Source: Panax quinquefolius
Taxonomy: Eukaryota; Streptophyta; Magnoliopsida; Apiales; Araliaceae
Assembly (NCBI GenBank): GCA_020205615.1
Contig: CM035161.1
Coordinates: 2,491,828-2,555,827, forward strand
Length of the DNA: 64,000 bases
Reading direction: 5' to 3'
Shown: piece after piece, positions 10,286 to 22,913 of the stretch
Position numbering within the stretch: the first letter of the stretch is position 1
Layout: each line of letters starts with the position of its first letter
Program-made: the position numbers and the translations under genes
Notes under the pieces: model-generated
What the model saw: only the letters and a program-made list of their open reading frames with translations
Databases searched by the model: none
Told to the model about the DNA's origin: nothing

Positions 10286-11480
10286 ATGTCATTGAGAATA
10301 TTAACAATGGAAATGAGGCCGAGTGGAGCGCTGTACTCACCAACGAGGAGAGCGTGCAGACGGTGGCAATGTTTCTCTCATGAACAACACCTTGGCGAGA
10401 TGATGAGCGAGGGGATGTTTAGAAGCTTTTTGAAGTTCATGCAAAAATCGAACGAGGAGACTTCGTGTTCAAAATCTGAGGAGGAAATGATAGCAATTCA
10501 CGGGTTGTCACAACCACAGCGATTCGAAAAGTTGGGACCACGAATTTAAGGAAAGCGGATCCGATCATGGCGGAAACATGGGTCAAACAAATTACCAAGA
10601 TATTCGATGTCTTGGGATGGATGCGGAGAACAGAAGGTTCCATTCGCCACCTTTATGTTCCGTGGCGAGGCGGACTCTTGGTGAGAATGCGTGAAGCGTA
10701 CCATCGGTACCCTTTTCGGCGTGTCTTGGGAAGCGTTTGAAACTATTTAATGACAAATACTTTCACGAAAGTGTTACGTCATATGAAGGAAGTGGAGTTC
10801 ATTGATTAGAAGCAAAACAACATGGCGGTGTCTCGATGCGAGGCAAAGTTTGCGAGTTATCGAGTTTGCACCTCATTTGGTGGAGAATGAGGAGCGTATG
10901 GCGGATGTTTCTTAGAGGTTTGAAAACCGGCATCGTCGATATCTCATTTCTCATAAATTTTCTCTCTATTAAGATGTTGTAAGCGGGCTCAATTATTAGG
11001 CGAGATAACGAGTACGGTGTTGAGGACCACAACGAGGATCGTACCGAGATAGCGATCAGCAGAATAATGATAACCGGACGGAAAAAAGCAGACGGACAAA
11101 ATGGTAACCACTCTGGTGGTAATCATGGCCGTGAAAATAGAAGAAGCGAGTCGGGAGGAGATTTTAAAAAGAGGAGATTTAACAATGACCATGTGAAGGC
11201 AGCGGTCTTGCGCAACAACTAGTTCTAAGGGAGGAGAAGCGACCACCGGTCATATCTTTATAAATCGGGAAAGAGGACATATCGGTCAAAGCCCTCCACA
11301 ACAGATTCAAGGTATGCTATAATTGTGGAAAGGAAGGACATATCGCTTTCGAGATTATGCGGTAGTGAAACCTAGTTAGTGAGGGACGGTGACTCAAAAG
11401 ACTATCCGAGAAAAGTCAAAGTCAAGCGATTCGGGAAGAGCGTTTGTTGTATTTGGTCATAATCGAGAACCCAAACGAGG
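10286..11480 (+). pseudogene. element A gag (frame broken)
   Basis: The start codon is inferred at 10286 by alignment with the B gag start at 22913. The region aligns with the B gag through MFR..FLKFMQ, the retrotransposon-gag core (SRY/SRF..APHLVENEER then MFLRGLK near 10910), and the CYNCGKEGHIA zinc knuckle near 11310-11345. Gag forms the virus-like particle and binds the element RNA. The frame changes many times over 1.2 kb, so no long open frame remains. The last zinc-knuckle ligand is Tyr, as in both B copies. It is followed directly by protease. Confidence 0.75.
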
Positions 11481-13330
11481 TGATCACGGGTAAGCTATTT
11501 ATAAATTCTTGCGAAGTTTATACCTTACTTGATCTGGGGTGCTACCCATTCATTTATCTCTCTCTGCTTGTGCTCAGCGTTTAAACTTGACTCAGGAGAA
11601 ATTAGACTTTGAACTATCTGTGGAAACTCAGTTAGGAGAAACTTTCATCACATCACATTTATAAATCTTGTTTGATTCAAGTTGGCACCATTACCTTACA
11701 TTGACCTTATCTCTTTAAAGATACTTGCTTTTGATGTGATTTTAGGGATTGATTGGTTAACTACTCATCATGCCAAAATTGATTATTTTCATAAGGTTAT
11801 TAGTTTTCATATTCTAACCAACTTTGTTATGCGAATTCAACAACTAAACCATTAAAATCAATCAACATCATATCTAATCATAAAAGCTATTCGTTTATTG
11901 AAAAGCGGATGTCAAGCTTTCTTAGCCCATGTTATGGATTTGAATAAAGACACGTCAAATTTGAATAATATTCTGTTGTTATTGACTTTCGGCGTATTTT
12001 CGAAGAACTTTCCGGTCTACCCCGAGCGTGAAGTTGAATTCTTTATTGATCTTGAACACAGTACAAAGCCCATTTCTAAAACCCCATATCGAATGGCTCT
12101 ATTGAACTTGGGGAGTTAAAGGTCCAACTACGAGGAATTGTTGGACATCGGTTTCATTCGATCTCTAGTACATCTCCTTGGGGTGCTCTGTTTTATTTGT
12201 AAAGAAGAAAAGCGGGAGTATGCGACTTTGTATTGACTATCGGGAATTGAACCATGTCACCATCGAGAATAGGTATCCTCTACCTCGTATTGATGACTTG
12301 TTTGACCGATTTGAAAGGGCACAATTCTTTTTAAAAATCGATCTTAGATTACGGATATCATCAATTTGAAGATTAGGGCGAGGATATTCAAAGCGCCTTT
12401 AGAACTCGATGCGGGCATTATGAATTCTTAGTCGTGTCTTTCGGATTGACTAATGCTCTATGACTTTCATGGATATGATGAGCCCGAGTATTGAGGAATA
12501 TTTGGATCGGTTCGTTGTTGTTTTTATTGATGACATCCTCATATATTCCAAAAGTCGTGAAGATCATGAGCACCATTTGAAATTTGGTACTCAAAGGCCG
12601 TGAAAACAAACTATATGCCAAATTGAAGAAATGCGAGTTACGGCTTGAGGAAGTAGCATTCCTTGGGCGCGTGGTGTCGAAACATGGAGTATCTGTTGAT
12701 CCGTGAAGATTGAAGCAATCAAAGTTAGAACAGCAAAGAAGTCGGTGGTGAAAGCACGTAGATTTTTGGGCTTATTTGGTTATTATCGGAGATTCGTGGA
12801 AGGTTTTCTCGAATCATCTACTCCATTAACTTCACTAACTCGGAAGGATACAAAATTCGTTTGGAGCGAAGAATGCGAGAAGAGTTTCCAAGAGCTTAGA
12901 GGAGACTTATTTTTGACTTTTGTTAACAATACCATACGGTTGGATGGATTTGTTATCTCTGATGATCTTTGAGCAAAGGGTTAGGATGTGTTCTCATGCA
13001 GCGTGGGAAAGTCATAGCCTATGCCTCGCGACAACTTAAAAAGTATGAGAGGAATTATCCTACTCATGATCTAGAGTTAGCGGATCGATCGTTTCAGCGC
13101 TAAAGATATATGGGCACTATCTATATGGGGAGAAAGTGGAGATATATTCAGACCATAAAAGCCTTAAATATTTCTTCACTCAAAAAAGAACTCAACATGG
13201 CGGCGTGACGTTGGCTCGAGCTATTGAAAAGACTACGACCACACTATTGATACCATCACGGAAAAGCGAGCGTGGTAGGTGACGCGTTGAGTAGAAGATC
13301 ATATCACGAGGAGCGAGTGCGATGATGTCA
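11480..13330 (+). pseudogene. element A protease, reverse transcriptase and RNase H (frame broken)
   Basis: The protease section reads VILGIDWLTTHHAKIDY near 11740-11790. Reverse transcriptase blocks follow: [36 protein letters not shown] at about 12226, YPLPRIDDL, and the catalytic [11 protein letters not shown] at about 12520-12550. After [11 protein letters not shown] come FLGLFGYYRRFVEGF and FVWSEECEKSF of the connection, then RNase H ([20 protein letters not shown], 13017-13080). Together these copy the element RNA into cDNA. All conserved residues I can check are present, but indels interrupt the frame every few hundred bases. The segment 12675-13008 is the part missing from element B. 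Confidence 0.8.
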
Positions 13331-14831
13331 AGTATCGCATAGAGCCAACTTTAATAGAAAAGTTAAGGTTGCTCGAGCCAGGCCGGAGGCGATCGTATGA
13401 AGAAGAATGTACAAGAAGGAGCTATTAGGGCGAGAATTGATGAAGAAGGAATACTTGAGTCCACTCTAGACTTTGTGTTCCTAACGACTACGATTTGAAG
13501 TACAAGATTATGATGGAGGCACACAATACACCATTTGCAATCCATCTGGAAGTACTAAAATGTATCGTGATCTTGACATACATTTTGGTGGAACAATATG
13601 AGAGAGAGATTGCAAAGTTTATCTCGATGTGTTTAACTTGTCAGCGTGTAAAGGCGGAGCATCTAGTACCTAAGGGTCCGTTGCAACCACTTGAGATTCG
13701 AAATGGAAGTGGGAACACATTACCATGGATTTTGTTACGGGTCTTCCTACGGTTTCTCGGGGCATCAATGCTATTTGGGTTATTGTTGATAGATTAACCA
13801 AGTCCGCTCATTTTTCTTGCCGAATCGGAGACTTATTCACTTGAGCGTCTTGCTAGTATGTACGTGAATGAGATTGTGAGGTTGCATGGCATGCACTGTA
13901 TCCATAGTTTTGGATCGTGACCCAAGATTCACTTCAAGATTTTGGGTTAGCTTGCAAAAAGCTATGAGCGCAGATTTTACGATTGATTCGGCATACCATC
14001 CCTCAAGCAGACGGACAATCGAAAGGACTATTCAAACTCTTGAAGATTTATTAAGACTACTGTGTCCTAGACTTCAAGGCGGTTGGGATAAGTATTTACC
14101 ATTGGTGGAATTCTCCTACAACAACAGTTATCGAGCAAGTATAGGTGTAGCTCCATTTGAAGCATTATATGGACGAAAGTGTAAGCTTCTCCGGTATGTT
14201 GGGACGAGGTGGGTGAAGCAACCTTTGTTGGGACCCGAGTTGAAATGCGTATGACTACGGAAAAGATCCAAATGATTCGACAGCGTATACAAAGCGGCAC
14301 AAGATCGACAAAAAGAGTTATGCGGATCTTCAATCGAAAGGGCGTGGAATTTAGTGTAGGGGATCATGTATTATTGCTTGAGTTGCTCCATGGAAGGGAG
14401 TTACAAGATTTGGGAAGAGAAGAAAGCTCGATCCACGATTTATTGGTCCATTTCAAATTCTTGACCGGAAGTAGGAAATGTAGCCTATAGACTCGCGTTA
14501 CCTCAAAGTATGTCTCGTGTTCATAATGTGTTTCACATATCTCATACGCCATAAATATGTGAAAGACCGAACCACGTTATAGAGTTAGAAGCCGGACGAG
14601 ATAATGAGAAGACTTAGCGTATGAGGAGGTACTGTCAAGATTTTGGATAGGAAGGAGCATGTCCCTACTGCATGAAAGGTCATACCACAAGTTAAAGTTT
14701 TGTGGAAGAATCATGCTTTATAGAGGAAATGACACAGGAATTGGAAAGCGGAAATGAAAGCGAGTATCCTCACCTTTTAGAAACACCAGTCGTCGTCGAT
14801 TTCGAGGACGAAATTTCATAAGGAGGGAGGT
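13330..14831 (+). pseudogene. element A integrase, chromodomain-like tail and polypurine tract
   Basis: The integrase zinc region (ISMCLTCQRVKAEH) is at 13620-13670 and the core D at about 13730. The second Asp lies in DRDPRFTSRFW near 13917. The catalytic Glu lies in IERTIQTLEDLLR near 14020, followed by VEFSYNNSYRASIGVAPFEA. The GPF block and chromodomain-like tail (14400-14810) are readable only in pieces. The region ends with a FEDEIS-like segment and a GGAGGGAGGT tract against the 3' LTR. The complete D-D-E set with a broken frame suggests either very recent inactivation or sequence error. Confidence 0.8.
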
Positions 14832-17536
14832 TGTAAGACCCCAACTTATTATTAATGAAATTTAATTTTCTCTATTGATTATTTTGAAATAGTAAGGGTT
14901 GATTTGATTAATGTGGATAGTTAGGGTAAAATCATAAATACTTCAAAATAAGCAGTGGTTATAAAATATTCATTGTTGACCGGGGAATATTCGTTTGGTC
15001 GTGGAATATTCGTCTATTGTCGGGGAATATTAAATGCTGACGGTGCGTGACCATGTGTAGGCCCATGTGAAAGCGATTGGATGAAGAAAGCGACAAATAT
15101 AAGTGGTTTAAAAATAGCGGCGTGGTTATTACAGATTATCTTGTTAAAATACCGGTGGTTAAAACACGATGCTTTGCGGTATTGCACCAATTATTGATTC
15201 TTACGTGAAGCACTTTACTCGATAATGGTTACGATAATTCTTTATTCGATATTTTATTGAGTTAATAATTCTTTGCGTTGATATTTTATATTCTTTGTTG
15301 TTTGATAATTGTCATTACACAATATTTTTCATTATCGAAGCAATAATTCATATTATCTGAATAATATTATTAGATAACATTATTGGCAATGTCTAGAAAG
15401 TTTTGTCTAAGGAGAGGTTTGGTCACCTAATTGCGCGCTAGTAAGAAGAAATTCTTATTGGAAAGCCCCCTCTTTCTGAGGCGCACGGTTGTCGATATTT
15501 TGATTACGTAATATTATTTGTGAATAATTAATTATTGATTCATATGATGAGGAAAATATTGATTTTATGTGGATATAGATGGAGAAAAATTTTAATGTGA
15601 CAATTGTTGAAAATTGAAATTTTATCTTTTTCTGATAAAATAATTCATTTAAATATATTATTATATTTTAATAATATAATAATGGTGATATTTTACAACG
15701 AATGTGGGATATATGAGTATCTGAGGAGGAAGAGTATTTTTGTTGCAATAAATGTTTAAAACATGTTAAACATGTTGGTGGACCCCATTTATTGGTGAAA
15801 TTTGATTATAGCTTTGTAAAATCGCTTGGTTTGTGGATTTGGTCAATTTCTATTTGGAATTTGGAAAAACTTTCTTCGCAAAGTTGTAGAGAATTGAATT
15901 TCCTATAAAAACACGCGAGATTCAAATTTTCTGATGAAAAGGCTATTTATTATGAATTATTGAAGTTCTAAAGTTAAAATAATTAATTTTTGGGAGTTTT
16001 AAATATTTATTTTGAGAAAAACGTTTTTTTGCAACTAAGTTGGCCTCACATGTGATTCAAATGGGCTGAGATCAGTTCTTGGAAGGTGGGCTAAAGAAAA
16101 TGTGAAATATATATTAATATTATAATAAATTTTACTGCTTTGGTGTTCAAGCATTTTCTATAAATAGGGTCTTGGGTTAGAATTGAAAATCAAACCGAAA
16201 GCTGAAGTTTTCTCTATATTATCTCTCGTATTCTTGTGAGTATTCTTTTGAGTATACTTTGAGTATTGTTAGGCGGTGCTGAGTTCCTTGATTACTATAC
16301 CCGGTATTCAAATTAGAAATCTTAATCTTTCGAGGTAAGGGATGTTATTTTCTTCTCAAATGATATTATTTCTTGATATCATTATCTTTGAAATATTAGT
16401 TGAAACTTTTTATCAAATTTGGAACTTTTCCATATCGGGTTACTATTTATGAGTTCTTATTCACGAGTTCTTATTCACGAGTTCTATTCACGAGTTCTTA
16501 TTCACGAGTCTTATTATTATGAAAGCGTGAAGATGTTTTTTGGGAAATTTCTATCTTTTGGTGTGAGATTCTTATTCACGTATCGACACTTTATTCACGA
16601 TATCTGACACTATTCATAGAAAAATAAAATTTCTTCTTTTGTCCAAAATATCTAATACGGATACTAGCTTTGATTGTATCCATGTTTTGATCATTCTTGA
16701 ATTTTACACCACTATGATTATTTTTGAGGTATTTTTGAACATGGATAAAACAAAGTCTGAATCCTTAATCCTTAATCCTTGTCATTTTGTTTCCTTTGGA
16801 TTCGTTTCTTTAAAAATATTTTCATCATCCTCGGTCTTAAATGATGATATTATTGAATATCTTTGGCTGTGTAGTGCAAAGATGAATGATTTCTGAAGAA
16901 TATTTTTGGGCGTAGTGCAAAGATGAGCAGTGTTTAGATGAACATGACCAGGTGATGAATATCTTTGGCTGTAGTGCAAAGATGAATATTTGATTCGGAT
17001 GTATATTGATTGATGTTACGGGGATAAAAGATGAGCGATGAACTTTTAAATTCATACATAGAAGATAGTAGTTTGCATTCTCTACTTAACTCTTCTAATG
17101 AATTATTATTTCATTGCTATGAATATTGATTTAAAATTTGTTGTCTATTGTATTCTATTAGATTTTTCCTGTTGAAGACTAATGAGTAATTTGTTGTATA
17201 TTATCTTAGTCATAATATTCTTTCTTGGGCTAGTTGAGCTCACCCTTTTCCTTTTTGTTCCATTTTTCTTCTCGGGGAGGCGAGAATATAGCGAGTGCAA
17301 GTCGGGGTATGGAATGAAGGTTTTAGAAAGGATTGTTTAGTAGTCCTCACCATTTTTGTAAAATAATGTATCAATAAATGTGATGAGGATTTATATGAGT
17401 ATAGATATTGTCTAGAAGATAATATTTGTATTCAAACTCACAGTTTTACTGTTGTAATAATAAAGGTGTAGTTGTTTCTGTACCATGTATTGACAACTTA
17501 GAATAGGTGATGTATACCTATTTTGGGGGCGTCACA
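14832..17536 (+). mobile_element. 3' LTR of element A (F1)
   Basis: The LTR starts TGTAAGACCCCAACTT after the polypurine tract and ends GGGGGCGTCACA. It matches the 5' LTR at 7400-10100 over its whole length. Long AT-rich runs are identical, and differences cluster at GC-rich short sites, for example GTTGTGGGGAAT against GTTGACCGGGGAAT. The hairpin monomers are at 16855-16985. Confidence 0.88.
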
Positions 17537-19072
17537 CCACGTGCCCAAGAAATGCTACTTCCTCAAGCCAGAACTCGCATTTCTTCAACTTGGCATATAG
17601 TTTGTTTTCACGAAGCCTTTGGAGTACCAGCTTCAAATGGTGCTCATGATCATCACGACTTTTGGAATATATGAGAATGTCATCAATAAAGACAACAACG
17701 AACGGATCAAAATAGTCCTTGAATACTCGGTTCATCATATCCATGAAAGCCGCAGGATCATTAGTCAATCCAAAAGACATGACTAAGAATTTATAATGCC
17801 CGCATCAAGAGTTCAAGGCGCGGTCTTTGGAATATCCTCGCCTAATCTTTCATTGATGATATCCAAAACGAAGATCGATCTTTGAAAAGAATTGTGCTCC
17901 TTGCAATTGGTCAAACAGGTCATCAATACGAGGTAGCGGATACCTATTCTTGATGGTATTATGGTTTAATTCTCGATAGTCGATACAAAGTTGCATACTC
18001 CCGTCTTTCTTCTTTACAAAAATAAAACAGGAGCACCCGAGGAGATGTACTAGATTTAATGAAACCGATGTCCAACAACTCCGTAGTTGGACCTTTAACT
18101 CTGAAGTTCAATAGAGCCATTCGATATGGGGTTTTAGAAATGGGCTTTGTGCGGGTTCAAGATCAATAAAGAATTCAACTTCACATTCGGGGTAGGCCAG
18201 GAAGTTCTTCTTGAAAATACGTCAGGAAAATCAATAACAACGGGAATATTATTCAAACCGACGCGTGTCTTTATTCAAATCCATAACATTGGCTAAGAAA
18301 GCTTGACATCCGCTTTTCAATAAACGAATAGCTTTTATGACTTGATATGATGCAAATGATTGATTTTAGTGGTTTAGTTGCTTGAATTCGCATACAACAA
18401 GTTGGTTAGGAATATGAAAACTAACAACCTTACGAAAACAATCAATTTTGGCATGATGAGTAGTTAACCAATCAATCCTAAAATCACATCAAAAGCAAGT
18501 ATCTTTAAAGAGATAAGGTCAGCCGGTAAGGTGATGGTGCCAACTTGAATCAAACAAGATTTATAAGCAAAGTGGATGTGATGAAAGTTTCTCTAGCTGA
18601 GTCTCCATGAGATAAATTAAAGTCTAATTTCTCCTAGAGTCAAGTTTAAACGTTGAGCACAAGCAGAGAGATAAATGAATGGGTAGCACTTTGTGATCAA
18701 GTAAGGTATAAACTTCGCAAGAATTAATGATTAGCTTATCCGTGATCACCTCGTTTGGGTTCTCATGAATTTGACTAGTCACGACAAACGCTCTTCCAGA
18801 CTGGCCGACTTTGACTTTGACTTTTCTCGGGACGACCTTTTTGAGTCACCGTCCTCCCCGGACTTGGTTTCGCTTATCGTCATAATCTCGAGCGATATGT
18901 CCTTCCTTTCCACAATTATAACATACCTTGAACTGTTGTGAGCAGTTTGGACTGATATGTCCTTCTTTCTCGCACTTATAACATATGACCGGTGGTCGTT
19001 ATTCTCCCTTGGAACCAGTTGCTGCTGGTGTTGACGTCTTCACATGGTCATTGTTAAATCTCCTCTTTTTAA
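17537..19072 (-). pseudogene. element B: RT, protease and gag zinc-knuckle part, second copy
   Basis: Read on the minus strand from 19072, the order is two zinc knuckles, protease, then reverse transcriptase. The first knuckle (CYKCEKEGHISPNC) is a full CCHC. The second (CYNCGKEGHIARDY) has Tyr for the last Cys. Reverse transcriptase includes [16 protein letters not shown] and [11 protein letters not shown] near 17700, and ends at [10 protein letters not shown], where element A interrupts. The stretch 18262-19072 repeats 21217-22020. At 19072 it joins a truncated LTR through the shared bases AATC. Confidence 0.82.
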
Positions 19073-21215
19073 AATCAAATATTCATCTTTGCACTACAGG
19101 CCAAAGATATTCATCAGTTAATCATGTTCATCTAAACACCTGTTCATCATTGTACTACGGGCCAAAGATATTTAGTAATATCATCATTTAGGACTGAGGA
19201 TGATGAAAAATATTTTAAAGGAAACGAATCCAGTGAAACAAAAAAACAAATATTAAGGATTCGTATTTTAAACAATCCAAGTTCAAAAATACTTCATAAG
19301 TAATCAGAGTGGAGTAAAATTCAAGAATGATCAAAACATGGATACAATCAAAGCTAGTATCCATAATAGATATTTTGGACAAAAAGAAAAATTTTATTTT
19401 TAAATTGAATAGTCAAGATTCGTGAATAGTGCCGTATACGTGAATAGTAACTCAGACACCAAAAGATAGAAATTTCACAAAAAAAACATCTTCACGCTTC
19501 GTGAATAGTACTACGTGAATAAAGTAACTTCGTGAATAGTAACTCATGAATAGTAACTCGTGAATAAGAACTCATGAATAAGAACCCGACATGAAAAAGT
19601 TCCAAATTCGATAAAAATTTCCAACCAATATTTTAAGATAATGATATTGAAGAAATAATATCATTTTCGAATAAAATAACATCCCTTACCTCGAAAGGCA
19701 AGATTTAGTTGAAAACATCGGATATAGGCTATGACTTGAACTTGCAACAGTATAGCAATACTCAAAGTATACTCAAAATACTCACAAGAATACGCCGATA
19801 ATATAGAGAGAGAAAACTTCGGTTTACGGTGTGATTTTCAATTCTAACCTAAGCACCCTATTTATAGGAAAACTTTAGAACACCAAAGTAGAAAATTTAA
19901 TATAATAATATTATATATATTACAAATTCTCACGATATTTTGACAACTGATTTTAGCTTATCTTGCACATGCTAGGGCTGCCCACAAAACAAAAAAACAT
20001 TTTCCTATTTTAAATATTTTAAACTTCCAAAATCAATTATTTTGAGACTTGAACTTCAATAATTCATAATAAATAGCCCTTTTATCAAAAAAATTGAATC
20101 TCATGAGTTTTTATAGAAAATTCAATTCTCTACAACTTTGCAGAAGAAAGTTTTTCCAAATTCCAAATGTAAATTGAAGAAATCCATAAACCAGGCGATT
20201 TTGTTTATAATCAAATTTCTATCGATAATTGTGTCACACAAAATATGTGTTAAACATTTAATGCCACAAAAATACTCTTCCTCCTCATATACTCATATAT
20301 CCCACATTCATTAAAAATATCACAGTTAATATATTATTAAAATAATATATTTAAATGAATTATTTTATCGGAAAAAGATAAAATATTAATTTTCAACAAT
20401 TGTCATTTTAAAAAATTTTCCATCTATATCCACATAAAATCAATATTTTCTCATCATATAAATCAATAATCAATTATTCACAAATAATATTCTGAGAATC
20501 ACAAGATCTTGGAAACCAAAGCCGCTCCTCGAGGAAGAGGGCTTTCCAATAAGGATCTCTCTCACTCTGGCGGCAAGCAATTAGGTGACCAAACCTCTCC
20601 TTATTGTAACTTTCTAGACATTGCCAATAATGTTATCCAATAATATTATTGAGATAATATGAATTATTATCTTAGATAATGGAAAATACGTGTGTAATGA
20701 CAATTTATTGAAACAACAATAATATAAAATATCAATGCAAAGCAATTATTGAATCAATAAAATAAAAAATCTTTGAAAGAATTATCGTAATAATTATTGA
20801 GTAAAGGCCTTCTTACGTAAGAATCAATAATTGGTGCAATACCGCAAGTGCCATCTTGTTCAACAACGCGTATTAGTGTGTTTTAACCTCCGGGTATTCC
20901 AACAAAGATTAACCTGTGAATAACTACGCCAAGTTATTTTATAAACAACTTATATTTGTCGTTTTCTTCATCCAATCGCTTTTCGTTATGGGGCCCATAA
21001 AAGACTACAGTGCATTTAATATTCCCGACAAGATTTAATATTCCACGACCAAACGAATATTCCAAACAATAATGAATATTTTATAACCACTGCTTATTCG
21101 AAATATTTGCGTATTTTACCCATAACTATCCACATTAATCAAATCAACCCTTACTATTTCAAAATAATAAATAGAGGAAAATAAATTTCATTTATTAATA
21201 ATTTGGGGTCTTACA
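19073..21215 (-). mobile_element. truncated F1 LTR between duplicated gag-PR segments of B
   Basis: Its right end is the exact F1 terminus (GGGGTCTTACA, reverse of TGTAAGACCCC). Its left end stops in the hairpin-repeat part of U5, so about the last 0.55 kb of the LTR is missing. The conserved U3 module is at about 20510-20625, with reversed CACGAG repeats at 19500-19590. It joins the protease on the right (GGACGTGTC) and the gag zinc-knuckle region on the left. This looks like the 5' LTR of an inner element that lost the rest of its LTR and its gag start by deletion. Confidence 0.8.
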
Positions 21216-22913
21216 GGACGTGTCTTTATTCAAATCCATAACATGGGCTAAGAAAGCTCGACATCCGTTTTTCAATAAGCGAATAAGCTTTATGACTTGA
21301 TATATGACGATTGATTTTAGTGGCTTAGTTGCTTGAATTGCATAACAAAGTTGGTTAGGAATATGAAAACTAACAACCTTACGAAAATAATCAATTTTGG
21401 CATGATGAATAGTTAACCAATCAATCCCTAAAATCACATCAAAAGCAAGTATCTTTAAAGAGATAAGGTCAACGGGTAAGGTGATGGTGCCAACTTGAAT
21501 CAAACAAGATTTATAAACGATGGATGTGATGAAAGTTTCTCCTAATCGGAGTCTCCACGAGATAAATTAAAGTCTAATTTCTCCAGAAAGTCAAGTTTAA
21601 ATGTTGAGCACAAGGAGAGATAAATGAATGGGTAACACCAGATCAAGTAAGGTATAAACTTGCAAGAATTAATGATTAGCTTACCGTGATCACCTCGTTT
21701 GGGTTCTCATAATTTGACTAGTCACGACAAACGCTTCTTCCAAGAACCGTTGACTTTGACTTTTTCGGGGATGACTTTTTTGAGTCACCGTCCTCTCCAC
21801 GGACTTGGTTTCGCTTATCGTATAATCTCGCGATATGTCCTTCCTTTCCACAATTATAACATACCTTGAAGCTGTTGTGAGCGGTTTGACCGATATGTCC
21901 TTCTTTCCCAAGACTTATAAGATATAATGGGTGGTCGTTTTCCTCCCTGGAACCGATTCTTCTTTGGTGTTGACGTCTTAACATGGTCATTATTAAATCT
22001 CCTCTTTTTAAAATCTCCTCCTGACTCGCTTCTTTTATTCTCATGGCCATGACTACCACCAGAGTGGTTACCATTTTTGTCCATCTTTTTCTTTCTCCGC
22101 TGGTTATCGTTATTCTCATTGATCGCTATATCCAGGGTATGATCCTCGGTTATGGTAAATCGGTTGAACGATACTCGTTATCTCGTTCTAATAATTGAGC
22201 CCTGTTGACAACATCTGAATAGAGAGAAAATTTATGAGAAATGAGATACTGACGTTTGTCGGGTTTCAAACCTCTTAGAAACATCTGCATCATGCGTTCC
22301 TCATTCTCCACCAAATGAGGTGCAAACCTAGATAACTCTGCAAACTTCACCTCATACTGGGACACTGTCATGTTATTTTGTTCCAGTCTAATAAACTCTA
22401 TTTCCTTCATATGACGAATACTTTCAGGAAAGTACTTGTCGTTGAACAGTTTCTGAAACGTCTCCCAAGACATGCTGAGTGGAGGTGGATGGGTACACTT
22501 TACAGATTCCCACCAGTAATCTGCCTCATTACGGAACATAAAGGTAGCGAATGGAACCTACTATTCTTCCGTGCATCCCAAGACATCAAATATCTTGGTA
22601 ATTTGTTTGACCCACGTCTCCACCTTAATCGGATCCGGCTTTCCCTAGAATTCTGGTGGTCCCAACTCTTTGAACTGTTTGGCCGTGACAAATCATGCGT
22701 TATTATCATTCCCACCTGTATTTTGTGCACGAGTCTCCCTCGTCTGATTTTGCATGAACTGCAAAAAACTTCTAAACATCATGTCATTCATCATCCTCTG
22801 CCGATTGGCGTTGTTCACGGGAGAACATTGCCACTTCCGACGTTCTCCTCATTGGTGAGTACTGGCGTCTCCATGGTCACATTTACTCCACTGTTAACAT
22901 TCTCAGTCGACAT
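21216..22913 (-). pseudogene. element B gag and protease, first copy
   Basis: Read on the minus strand, an ATG at 22913 starts MSTENVNSGVNV. The gag core follows with FRSFLQFMQ, then an unbroken stretch (22539-22150) holding FRNEADYWWES, WETFQKLFNDKYFPES, FAPHLVENEERMMQMFLRGLKPD and LYSDVVNRAQLLERDNEY. A basic, Gly-rich linker and zinc knuckles lie at 22120-21830. Protease begins about 21700 (VGTITLPVDL, VILGIDWLTIHHAK) and is cut at 21216 by the truncated LTR. A few frameshifts occur near 22830 and 22640. This is the best preserved gag in the window. Confidence 0.82.

Larger units (their letters stand above)
7400..17536 (+). mobile_element. element A: full-length Ty3/gypsy retrotransposon, F1 LTRs
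   Basis: The element consists of a 5' LTR (7400-10100), a primer site, gag, PR, RT, RNase H, INT and chromodomain-like tail, a polypurine tract, and a 3' LTR (14832-17536). It lies inside element B, in opposite orientation. The two LTRs are nearly identical across long AT-rich stretches, which implies a recent insertion. Yet every reading frame is broken by small indels, mostly near CCG, CAG or CTG. Flanks GACTT/CCACG do not form a target duplication, and about 334 bp of B is absent at the site. The Tekay/Del-type chromovirus assignment rests on LTR length, primer type and pol tail and is inference. Confidence 0.85.
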
